Shown: one piece after another, positions 19,046-27,014 of the stretch
Layout of the letters: each line of letters opens with the position of its first letter
How positions within the stretch are numbered: position 1 is the first letter of the stretch
The notes under the pieces: model-generated
Database searches by the model: none
What the model was told of the DNA's origin: nothing
Seen by the model: only the letters and a program-made list of their open reading frames with translations
From: Porphyromonas levii DSM 23370
GTDB lineage: Bacteria > Bacteroidota > Bacteroidia > Bacteroidales > Porphyromonadaceae
NCBI RefSeq assembly: GCF_000379925.1
Contig: NZ_KB904204.1
Location: 22,942 to 86,941 of the forward strand
Length of the DNA: 64,000 nt
Direction: 5' to 3'
Translations under genes and position numbers: made by a program

Positions 19046-20958
19046 AGAAGTTGTTGCTCTCCCTTCTCCTCCCTCTATTTACCCTTAGTTGCCTAGCTCA
19101 GGTGCCACTGCTACCGAAGCCACAGCAAGTAGAATGGCTCAGAGGAGAAACAAAAGCGAAAGACCTAGGCGCTGTCACTTACTCAGACGCCTCCCTTTCG
19201 GAATATGCCCAACTTATCGGAAGTACATTCTCGCTAGAAGGGAAAGGCAAGCGAGGGGGCATACAGCTCCAGCTCAATCTAAAGGACAGCAATAAAGAAG
19301 CTTATCGACTCTCTATTACACAAAAGGGAATCGAAGTAAGCGCAGTTACCCCCACTGGCATATTCTACGCTATCCAGACGCTTCGCCAGCTCTACAACAA
19401 GGAGACAGAGGCTTTCCAAATGGTCAAGATATACGATGCTCCTGCCTTCCCGTTCCGTGGCTATATGGTAGATGTAGGGCGCAACTACCAGAGTATCTCC
19501 CTGCTCAAGCAGCAGATAGACGTGATGGCAACACTCAAGCTCAATGTGTTCCATTTCCATCTAACTGAGGATGTGGCATGGCGCTTAGAGATTAAGCAGT
19601 ACCCACAGCTCACTAGCCCCGAGTCCATGACCCGTGACCACGGTCTATTCTATACCGAGGCAGACATCAAGGAGCTACAGAAGTACTGCGAAGATAGGCA
19701 CATCACCTTTATGCCCGAGATAGATATGCCAGGGCACTCCAAAGCATTCGTCAGAGCCATGGGCTTCGAGATGCAAACCCCTGAGGGCACTCAGGCTGTT
19801 GCCAATATCCTAAAGGAGGTGACAGAGACCTACAACTTCGATATCATCCATATCGGTGGCGACGAGGTCAAGATTACAGACACGAAGTTTCTACCTACAA
19901 TGATACACATCCTAGAGAGCAAAGGTATCAAAGTAATGGGATGGCAACCTGGTGGCAACCTCACCAATAGTGTTATCAGACAGCTATGGGGTGAAGACTC
20001 TAGCACTCTATCAGAGGGTTCCGACCTAGTCTATATTGACTCTCGCAACCTCTACATTAATCACCACGACGCTTTGGAGGGCGTACCATTGATATTCAAT
20101 CACAAGATAGGCGGGCAAGACAAGGCATCCGACCGTGCTATCGGTGCTACGCTCTGCCTGTGGAACGACCGTCGACTTCGGAGAGGAGAAGATAACTTCG
20201 CCCACAACGCAGTGTACCCTTCCCTATTCGCCTTTGCCGAAAGGACTTGGGTAGGAGGTGGCGACGCCTACTCCTATGTAGGGATTCAGGAGAAAACCCT
20301 GCAAGAACTCGCCGACCTAGAGCATCGAATAATAGCTCTACACCAAGACCTCTTCCCTTATCTTCCCTTCCAATACGTTCCGCAGACTAATATCCGATGG
20401 AATATCTACGGTCCCTACAACAACGAAGGAGAGACCTCTCGTGCCTTTGCTCCCGAGATAGAAGGTGTGGAGACGCTTCAGCCCGATACCACATTAGTAG
20501 GTGGCACAATTATCCTGCGCCACTGGTGGCACCCTGCAGTCCATGGGCACTTCCAAGATGCGAAACCCAATACCACTTATTATGCCTCCCGCCAAGTGTG
20601 GAGCGACACCGATAAGATAGCAGACATGTGGATAGGCTTCTATGACTTCTCTCGCTCCCAGGCAACCCCTACCCCTGCGCTTGACACTTGGAATAACTAT
20701 GATGCCAAGATATGGATCAATGGCGAAGAGATACACCCACCTAAGTGGCTCAGAGCAGGACAGAAGGGAGGCGATAACGAGTACCCCTATGAGGATGAAA
20801 ACTATATCATGCGTACTCCACACAAAGTACATTTGAAGAAGGGTATGAATACTATTCTAGTTAAAGCCCCTATCCCGTCCTTCAACTCCGGCATCTGGTA
20901 CGCGCCGAATAAATGGATGTTTACCGCAGTCCTTCTCGATGGTTCTGAAACCAAATAG
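19042..20958 (+). CDS. Beta-N-acetylhexosaminidase, GH20
   Basis: A 638-residue exported hexosaminidase with a signal peptide (hydrophobic residues 4-18, cleavage near CLAQ). An N-terminal GH20b domain (about 25-135) precedes the GH20 barrel (from RGYMVDVGRNYQS). The catalytic Asp-Glu pair lies in HIGGDEV at residues 274-275; HFHLTEDVAWRLEIKQYP is also typical. It removes terminal GlcNAc/GalNAc by substrate-assisted catalysis. The C-terminal 190 residues are a beta-rich domain I cannot name. It overlaps the upstream GHL10 gene by 4 bp and ends at a strong bidirectional terminator. Confidence 0.93.
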   Translation: MKKLLLSLLLPLFTLSCLAQVPLLPKPQQVEWLRGETKAKDLGAVTYSDASLSEYAQLIGSTFSLEGKGKRGGIQLQLNLKDSNKEAYRLSITQKGIEVSAVTPTGIFYAIQTLRQLYNKETEAFQMVKIYDAPAFPFRGYMVDVGRNYQSISLLKQQIDVMATLKLNVFHFHLTEDVAWRLEIKQYPQLTSPESMTRDHGLFYTEADIKELQKYCEDRHITFMPEIDMPGHSKAFVRAMGFEMQTPEGTQAVANILKEVTETYNFDIIHIGGDEVKITDTKFLPTMIHILESKGIKVMGWQPGGNLTNSVIRQLWGEDSSTLSEGSDLVYIDSRNLYINHHDALEGVPLIFNHKIGGQDKASDRAIGATLCLWNDRRLRRGEDNFAHNAVYPSLFAFAERTWVGGGDAYSYVGIQEKTLQELADLEHRIIALHQDLFPYLPFQYVPQTNIRWNIYGPYNNEGETSRAFAPEIEGVETLQPDTTLVGGTIILRHWWHPAVHGHFQDAKPNTTYYASRQVWSDTDKIADMWIGFYDFSRSQATPTPALDTWNNYDAKIWINGEEIHPPKWLRAGQKGGDNEYPYEDENYIMRTPHKVHLKKGMNTILVKAPIPSFNSGIWYAPNKWMFTAVLLDGSETK

Positions 20959-20971
20959 GCTACAGCCAAGA

Positions 20972-21026
20972 GATAGTAAAACACGGGGTAGACTCTAGCG
21001 ATGAGTCTACCCCGTGTTTTACTATC
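20972..21026. terminator. Bidirectional terminator, 24-bp perfect stem
   Basis: Bases 20972-20995 are the exact reverse complement of 21003-21026, with a 7-nt loop. The stem reads GATAGTAAAACACGGGGTAG... and has A/T-rich outer ends, so it can stop transcription from both the hexosaminidase operon (plus) and the upp operon (minus). Confidence 0.9.
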
Positions 21027-21036
21027 ACCTATTGGC

Positions 21037-21693
21037 TTAGTCGTCTAGCTTAGTTCCGAAAGCTAAGTCACCAGCATCGCCAAGACCAGGAATAATATAG
21101 GAATGGTCATCAATCTCAGGGTCATTGACCGCTGTCCATAGCGTACAATCCTCAGGCATTACCTTAGACAAATAGTCTAGTGCAGGCTGGCTAGAGATAA
21201 CTGAGGCTATATGAAGCTCCTTAGGAGTACCCTTGGTAAGGATAGCCTTGTATGCCAACTCCATGGAGCTACCTGTAGCCAGCATCGGATCTACAAGAAT
21301 CAAGGTCTTACCTTCAATAGAAGGAGAAGAGAGGTACTCTATCATCACTTCAAAATTGAGACGATCCTTGTACCTACGGTATGCCGATACAAAACAATTC
21401 TCAGCTCTATCGAAGTAATTCACAAAGCCCTGGTGTAAAGGTAATCCAGCGCGGAGGATAGTTGCCACTACTACTTGGTTTTGATCCAACATATCGGTAG
21501 AGACAGCCAAAGGGGTCTGCACATCAGTCGCCTTGTATTCAAAGGTCTTACTCATTTCATAAGCTAGCACCTCGCCGATACGCTCTATGTTACGCTTGAA
21601 GCGCATGCGATCACCTTGAATATTCACATCGCGGAGCTCAGCGATAAAGCGATTAAGAATCGAGTTTTGCTCCGAAAGATTGATAACTTTCAT
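21037..21693 (-). CDS. upp: Uracil phosphoribosyltransferase
   Basis: A 218-residue pyrimidine salvage enzyme (uracil + PRPP to UMP). The PRPP-binding motif is VDPMLATGSSM and the C-terminal uracil-binding loop is IPGLGDAGDLAFGT. ILRAGLPLHQGF is also typical. Last gene of the minus-strand operon, 25 bp after the mltF-like pseudogene, and followed by the 24-bp-stem terminator. Confidence 0.95.
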   Translation of the reverse strand: MKVINLSEQNSILNRFIAELRDVNIQGDRMRFKRNIERIGEVLAYEMSKTFEYKATDVQTPLAVSTDMLDQNQVVVATILRAGLPLHQGFVNYFDRAENCFVSAYRRYKDRLNFEVMIEYLSSPSIEGKTLILVDPMLATGSSMELAYKAILTKGTPKELHIASVISSQPALDYLSKVMPEDCTLWTAVNDPEIDDHSYIIPGLGDAGDLAFGTKLDD

Positions 21694-21718
21694 ACTTCTT
21701 TATATCATTTGTTTAGTA

Positions 21719-23102
21719 TTATTTTCTACTCAGTAAGGCATCGTATGCCGCTTTGCGCTCCAGCACTTGCTCTACATACTTGGTGGTCTCTCTACCCCTC
21801 AGGTAGCCATTACGGACAACCGCATCATTGTAGTACTCTGGGTTGCTCTTCAGAATAATAAATTGCCTCACCCCTCCGTTCCAAATGGTATCTGGGGCAT
21901 TGTGTTTGCGTGCCAACCGCATCGCATCTAAGACATGCCCTGCACCAGCATTGTATCCTGCCAAGGTGAAGTAAAGCCTCTGTAATGGATCCTTCACTTC
22001 CGAAAAATACCTATAGGTATCCATCAGCACATCCACAGAGACACGTACCGACACTTCTGGCTGTAACAACTGTGCCTTGCTAGCACCATGAGAGCGTCCA
22101 GTACTCGGCATAATGCCCATTAGTCCTCTTGCCCCACTCCAACCGACAACGTTGCTCCTGAACGTACTCTCTTGATAGGCAATAGCCGCAAGCAAAGTCC
22201 ATGCCCATGGTGTACGCTTGGCTTCAGACTTAAATATATTATCATAGACCGAGATAGCTCCGCGCTCCAAAGCTACCTTAAGGGGCTTCTTAGTATTGCC
22301 TATGATAAATTGCCTCAAATGGCTATTCTGCTCCTTTAGCTCTGAGTAATGGCGAATCTTCTCGGGAGCCAAGAGATAGGTATCTAGTCGCTCTACCATT
22401 TCGCTATTGCCCTTAGCAACAGCCCAACTATAACGGATAGGAGCGCTCACCAAGAGACTATTATCCAGACTAGGGTAGAAGAGCTTCATGCTACTAGCTA
22501 GCTCTTTGCCTGCTATCGCATACTTTATGCTATCCACCTGAGCCATCTTCAAGAGTATTTCCTCTATACTGAGGGTGTCTGGAATAGTTATATTTATTGG
22601 GTACCCTATCTCCTCTTCTATCTAGCTCCCCTGCGCTACCATACTCTGTCCACACATCTTTCCCAGCAATCTCAGAGAGGGAATGAACCACAGACCCCTT
22701 CTTCTGCACCAATACAAGCGAAGTAGTATCTACAATACCGCCGAAGTCAAAAGCCTCCGTATTGGCTTTGGTCATAGGAATAGGGGTAATACACAAATCT
22801 ACTTTACCCTCAGATACCCAATTGAGAAGGCTATCGGTACTTTTCGCAATATGAATATCTAGAGCCAACTGGTGTGCTTGAGCAAAGTCGACAACCTTTT
22901 GGTACTCTTGACCCATAGTCTCCCCTCGGTATAGGTAGAAATCCTGTGGCGAAGTCATTGTCGCAATCCTAAGCGTATCCGACTCCTCTATCTCTGCCCA
23001 CGAGCGAAAAAAAATCCTCTCACTCTCGGTAGTCTCTGTTGTGTCATCACAGGCGACCAAGAGTAAGAGGAAGGGTATCAATAAGAGTATTCTATTCTTC
23101 AT
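21719..23102 (-). pseudogene. MltF-like lytic transglycosylase, frameshifted
   Basis: Two overlapping reading frames together make one MltF-like protein. The first (22530-23102) has a lipoprotein signal (LLVAC) and a solute-binding domain typical of MltF (SPQDFYLYRGETMGQEY). The second (21719-22552) has the SLT domain (AAIAYQESTFRSNVVGWSGARGLMGIMP, catalytic Glu in YQES; YNAGAGHV). In the second frame, after a stop near 22622, the sequence upstream of its first usable start reads IEEEIGYPINITIPDTLSI, which joins sensibly to ...DVWTEYGSAGEL of the first frame. A single-base indel near 22615-22630 would restore a protein of about 460 residues. It is either a real null allele or a sequencing error. 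Overlaps rlmI by 4 bp. Confidence 0.85.
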
Positions 23103-24286
23103 ACTACGTAAAGTAAAAAGCCCTTGAGGTACTCACCCTCGGGGTGATAGATACTCACAGGATGATCGGCGAACTGACCGAACTGCTGCAGTACCCTTAT
23201 CTCTCTGCCAGCATGCAGAGCACTAGTGAAGAGCGCCTGACGGAAGTCCTCCACGCTCACTACTTGCGAGCATGAGAAGGTAAAGAGCAAACCCCCAGAA
23301 GCTATCTTGCGCATCGCCTCGGTATTGAGTTTACGGTACCCTTGTAGTCCATTTTTAAGCACTTCACGTCTCTTAGCAAAGGCTGGCGGGTCTAGTACAA
23401 TAAGGTCGAATGCGCCCTCTTTCATATCGTATAGGTACTTGAAGGCATCCTCCACCACAGAACTATGCTTCTCTAGCTCTGGCTCCGAAAAGTTAAGCCT
23501 CATATTCGACTCCAGCATATCAATAGCTTTGGCAGAACTATCGAGGGAGACTACCTGACGGGCACCACCCCTCAGGGCATAGAGCGAAAAGCCACCCGTA
23601 TAGCTAAACATATTGAGTACCTTTTTGTCCTTAGCCAATTCTCCTACCCTCTGTCGGCTTAGTCGCTGATCCAGAAAGAAACCTGTCTTTTGCCCCTTCA
23701 GGATATCAGGAGCAAACCTCAGCCCATTTTCCTCAGCCACTATCGTCTCGATATCATGCCTTTCACCCCATAGCAATTGATCAAGTACGGGTTCCTCTAT
23801 GGGCAGTGTGTCGCTCGACTTATAGTAGATGGCACTAAGATGCTGACCATAGAGAGCTTTCAGCGCCTCCACTATCTCCTTCTGCCGAATATGCATGGTT
23901 AGGGTATGCGCTTGGATGACAGCCACATTCCCATAGATATCTATGATAAGTCCAGGCAACCTATCCCCCTCACCGTGAACTAGTCTATAAGCCTCATTAG
24001 GTGACTCCAGAAGACCAAGTACTCTCCTCATATCTAGAGACTCCCTCAGTCGGCGTACCCAAAAGTCGGCGTCTATGCTTTCCTCCTCATCAAAAGTAAG
24101 CAAGCGTACAGCTATACTCCCCTCCTCATAGTAGCCACGGGCAAGAAACCGATCCCCCTCGCCTACTACATCCACAATATCTCCTATCTCTATCCCCTTG
24201 ACACTAACCAAAGCCCTAGAGAATATCCAAGGATGCCTACGGTCTAGAGAGGCGATACGCCCCGAATTTAGTTGCACACGCTTCAT
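23099..24286 (-). CDS. rlmI: RlmI-like 23S rRNA (cytosine) methyltransferase
   Basis: A 395-residue class I SAM-dependent RNA methyltransferase of the YccW/RlmI type: an N-terminal PUA domain (about 1-75, RHPWIFSRALVSVKG), a central EEHEC-like region, and a Rossmann domain with VLNMFSYTGGFSLYA, VVSLDSSAKA and the catalytic region LDPPAFAK plus a later Cys (FTFSCSQ). It is predicted to make m5C in 23S rRNA. Overlaps both neighbours by 4 bp, so translationally coupled. Confidence 0.85.
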   Translation of the reverse strand: MKRVQLNSGRIASLDRRHPWIFSRALVSVKGIEIGDIVDVVGEGDRFLARGYYEEGSIAVRLLTFDEEESIDADFWVRRLRESLDMRRVLGLLESPNEAYRLVHGEGDRLPGLIIDIYGNVAVIQAHTLTMHIRQKEIVEALKALYGQHLSAIYYKSSDTLPIEEPVLDQLLWGERHDIETIVAEENGLRFAPDILKGQKTGFFLDQRLSRQRVGELAKDKKVLNMFSYTGGFSLYALRGGARQVVSLDSSAKAIDMLESNMRLNFSEPELEKHSSVVEDAFKYLYDMKEGAFDLIVLDPPAFAKRREVLKNGLQGYRKLNTEAMRKIASGGLLFTFSCSQVVSVEDFRQALFTSALHAGREIRVLQQFGQFADHPVSIYHPEGEYLKGFLLYVV

Positions 24287-24969
24287 TGCTTACTTTGCTT
24301 ACTATCTTTCTTCTTCAGCACCCTTTTCTTAGGTTGCTGTACATCCAAATTAAAATACATACTCCTATTGAGTACCTTCTTAAAGCCTTCGAATATCCTA
24401 AGTCCTGCATAGGCATCGAGTGCAGCATAGTCTACTTGCCCCTCCGTAAGCTCCTCACGCTCCCAATCGGAGAGTCTTTGCCCCTTGCTAATACGCTTAT
24501 TATATAGCACAGCATAAAGCCGAGTCAGAGAGAGCACCTCCACTCCTGCACCTTTCGCAAGCGTACGAAGGTCTACCATCCTATTCGTTATCAACTGGTG
24601 ATCCGCCCACAACCCTTTGGCATCATCACCAATAGCTACACCGACCTTAGCGATACGCTTACTCTTGAGTATCTTCTGCAGCGGCTCCAGTAGCTTCTTG
24701 TCCCACGAGGGCAATAGACGAAAAAGCACCACAAAGTCGGGACTCGACAATTGTAGGAGAGAGACCTTATAGCTCTTGCCTTTGCGGAAAGAAGGCTTGG
24801 TCTCGGTATCAAAGCCAAGTACCTTATTACCCTCCTTCAGACGATTACAAGCCTCCTCCACCTGCTCTATAGAACTGGTATGAGACAGCACCACCACACC
24901 GATAGGTAGGGTCTCAGGCTCCAGTTTCTGCAGCTCCTCTTTTGTGATATTTGTCTTATACTCTGCCAT
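24283..24969 (-). CDS. 3'-5' exonuclease, RNase D/WRN-like (DEDDy)
   Basis: A 228-residue DEDD-family exonuclease. Exo I is GFDTETKPSF, Exo II lies around VGVAIGDDAKGL, and Exo III is YAALDAYAGLRIF (Y-x3-D). There is no HRDC domain, so it is a stand-alone exonuclease domain as in many Bacteroidota. The C-terminus is basic (KKRVLKKKDSK). I take the ATG at 24969, which overlaps the upstream TGA (TGATG); a TTG at 24978 would add three residues. Confidence 0.85.
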   Translation of the reverse strand: MAEYKTNITKEELQKLEPETLPIGVVVLSHTSSIEQVEEACNRLKEGNKVLGFDTETKPSFRKGKSYKVSLLQLSSPDFVVLFRLLPSWDKKLLEPLQKILKSKRIAKVGVAIGDDAKGLWADHQLITNRMVDLRTLAKGAGVEVLSLTRLYAVLYNKRISKGQRLSDWEREELTEGQVDYAALDAYAGLRIFEGFKKVLNRSMYFNLDVQQPKKRVLKKKDSKQSKQ

Positions 24970-25535
24970 CACATCCAATCCTCATGTTCCCCATCCTCAG
25001 CAAGCTCGAAGTCGGGATCATTCAATAAGTCATGTAACTGTCGGAGTGCTGCCAATAGGAGCGTCCCCCACCGCTCCATCATCGTATAGCGTACCTCAGC
25101 CACGGCTTGATACATATTCTGCTCATGCACACTCCTCATAATCCACAAGAAGTCCGCTAGTGCTTGGTAGATATCGGCTAGCACTTCAGCCACACTTACG
25201 CTAACAGGTCTATCGGAGTACTTCATTTCCTCCATCTGAGCATTGAGAAAACGATCATGCTCTCCCAATACTCGCTCCAAGCGATTTTGGACAGCCTCAT
25301 AGTCTTCCTCCCTTACTTGGCGCTCTAGTACGGTAAAAGGATCCAATGTAAGCGTAGGAAGTGCCAAGCCAAATGCATAGATATCAGCAAGAAGGCGTCT
25401 GCAGCTCTCTACTGTATCTCTATCCCATCTAGGAGTAGTCGCTGGCTCCACGAGTGCACAGTAGGCTGCTGCCACTTGCACGAAGTCCAGGACACCAGGC
25501 ATCCTCAATATACTCTTATCCTTTTCCATAGTCAT
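24969..25535 (-). CDS. DUF5063 domain protein
   Basis: A 188-residue, acidic, mostly helical protein that I recognise as a DUF5063 member (VLDFVQVAAAYCALVE, LADIYQALADFLWIM). Function is unknown. It is found next to RNase D-like exonucleases in related genomes (family knowledge), so an RNA-related role is possible but unproven. The start at 25535 is chosen because the likely promoter -7 box lies just upstream at 25558-25565, which excludes the longer open frame. First gene of the operon that runs to upp. Confidence 0.75.
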   Translation of the reverse strand: MTMEKDKSILRMPGVLDFVQVAAAYCALVEPATTPRWDRDTVESCRRLLADIYAFGLALPTLTLDPFTVLERQVREEDYEAVQNRLERVLGEHDRFLNAQMEEMKYSDRPVSVSVAEVLADIYQALADFLWIMRSVHEQNMYQAVAEVRYTMMERWGTLLLAALRQLHDLLNDPDFELAEDGEHEDWM

Positions 25536-25557
25536 ATTACCGTCAGTATAAACCTCA

Positions 25558-25565
25558 CAAAGGTA
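25558..25565 (-). promoter_or_regulatory. -7 box of DUF5063-upp operon
   Basis: Minus-strand TACCTTTG (TAnnTTTG), with transcription expected to start about 15-20 nt before the ATG at 25535. Confidence 0.5.
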
Positions 25566-25682
25566 GCTAAAATCCCCCACATAGAGGGCGCATTTGGAAA
25601 GCAATCCAGGGCAATCCTATGTACAACCCCTACCAAGGAACCGTTTGCCCGAGATTAGCTATTGGTACTCTACCGAGCGGCT

Positions 25683-25775
25683 TCAGTCTCTCCCGGGAGG
25701 GACTGGAGTTCCTCCCGGGAAAAACTAGAGTCTCTCGCGGGAGAAACTGGAGTTTATAGCGGGAGAAACTCTAGC
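25683..25775. repeat. Array B: 22-bp-period palindromic tandem array (CCCGGG type)
   Basis: Four units centred at 25694.5, 25716.5, 25738.5 and 25760.5, exactly 22 bp apart. The first two carry perfect CCCGGG in CTCCCGGGA; the third and fourth are degenerate on the left (CGCGGG, TAGCGGG). Each unit also carries ACTGGAGT or ACTAGAGT between dyads. It lies in the 400-bp gap between the DUF5063 operon start and the end of the endonuclease operon. Nothing else is seen in that gap except the promoter and terminator listed. Confidence 0.85.
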
Positions 25776-25882
25776 CACTAGGGTGAGAGAATACTATGAC
25801 GACATATAGGGCAAAAAAAGAGACAAGGAAGAATTATCCACTAGATCACTAAGCAACAGTTTCCTAGAAGAGTATGTGAAAA

Positions 25883-25918
25883 CAGAGCTACGACAGGAAA
25901 TGCCCCGCCGTAGCTCTG
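25883..25918 (-). terminator. Terminator of nuclease/TonB operon
   Basis: CAGAGCTACG (25883-25892) pairs with CGTAGCTCTG (25909-25918), just beyond the stop of the last gene of the minus-strand operon. Confidence 0.65.
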
Positions 25919-25935
25919 CTATTGGTTACCGAAAA

Positions 25936-27006
25936 TTAGCGCTGTTGCACTAGGTATACAACCACAGGGAAGTGGTCACTATAACCATCGATAAAAGAAT
26001 TGTCCTGAAAGGTACGATGTGGATAACCTTTACGTTTGCCCTCCTGTGTAACTAGGAAATCACGGTTAAACACTTCCATCTTCCAAAGCCTCAGTTTTTG
26101 ATCATCGGTAAGTAACCCCTTAGATACTATCATCTGGTCGAAGAAGTTCCAGCTGTCTTGATAGACCAGCGTACCAATACCCTTCTCCAATAGCGATGCT
26201 GCGGGATTGTAAAGTCCTTGGGCACCGACCTCGCTCCTCAACTTCTTGGCATTGAGAACCTCTGTCACGCTCCTATTGGTAGGGTCATCATTGAAGTCAC
26301 CCATCATGATAATCTTTGCATTGGGCTCTTCTTGGTATATCTTATCCATAATCTGCTTAGAGAGGCGTGCCGCAGCTAAGCGAAGGGGCTCAGAAGCGCC
26401 ACCACCATAGCGACTAGGCCAGTGGACTACAATGAAGTGCACCTTCTCACCAGCAATGTAGCCATACGCATGAAGCTGATCACGGGTAACGAAATCGGGC
26501 TGTTCTTCCCACTTAAGAGTATGGTACTCATAACCCTCAAGGGTAAAGATATTAGGATTATACAATGCACCTACATCAATACCTCTACGGTCGGGACCAT
26601 CTTCGTGCACCACCTTGAGCTCCATACCTTTTACCGCTTCCCGTTGTGTAAGATCCTCAAGGACTCTCCTATTTTCGACCTCAGCAACACCTATAAAAGC
26701 AGCACCGTATGGTGTTACCTCCTTCCCTAGAGAGCCGAGAACGCGAGCCAGATTATCGAGCTTACGCTCATACTGAATCTGAGTCCAGCGATAGGACCCA
26801 GTGGGTAGAAAGTCGTCATCCCCCGTATTATTGGGATCATCGTCGCAATCAAAGAGATTCTCTAGATTGTAAAATCCTACTGCGTAGGCGTTGTACTGCT
26901 TGCCGTCACTATTACGGGCAACTTGCTTGGTGGAGCCACAGCTCCCCAAGACAAGCGCCGTAATAACAACGATAATGGCACGCCACGTGTACAGTGTCTT
27001 CCTCAT
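25936..27006 (-). CDS. Endonuclease/exonuclease/phosphatase-family lipoprotein
   Basis: A 356-residue lipoprotein (lipobox LGSC, Cys about residue 23) with an EEP fold. Metal and catalytic motifs are in order: NLENLFD, GVAEVENRRVL (metal Glu), RRGIDVGALYNP, VHWPSRYGG, GDFNDDP (catalytic Asp-Asn) and YSDHFPVVV (catalytic His). Such proteins are surface or periplasmic nucleases or phosphodiesterases. It is the last gene of an operon with a NUC1-type nuclease, a TonB receptor and a DUF5689 lipoprotein, which points to nucleic-acid breakdown outside the cell. Confidence 0.88.
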   Translation of the reverse strand: MRKTLYTWRAIIVVITALVLGSCGSTKQVARNSDGKQYNAYAVGFYNLENLFDCDDDPNNTGDDDFLPTGSYRWTQIQYERKLDNLARVLGSLGKEVTPYGAAFIGVAEVENRRVLEDLTQREAVKGMELKVVHEDGPDRRGIDVGALYNPNIFTLEGYEYHTLKWEEQPDFVTRDQLHAYGYIAGEKVHFIVVHWPSRYGGGASEPLRLAAARLSKQIMDKIYQEEPNAKIIMMGDFNDDPTNRSVTEVLNAKKLRSEVGAQGLYNPAASLLEKGIGTLVYQDSWNFFDQMIVSKGLLTDDQKLRLWKMEVFNRDFLVTQEGKRKGYPHRTFQDNSFIDGYSDHFPVVVYLVQQR

Positions 27007-27014
27007 ACCCTTAC

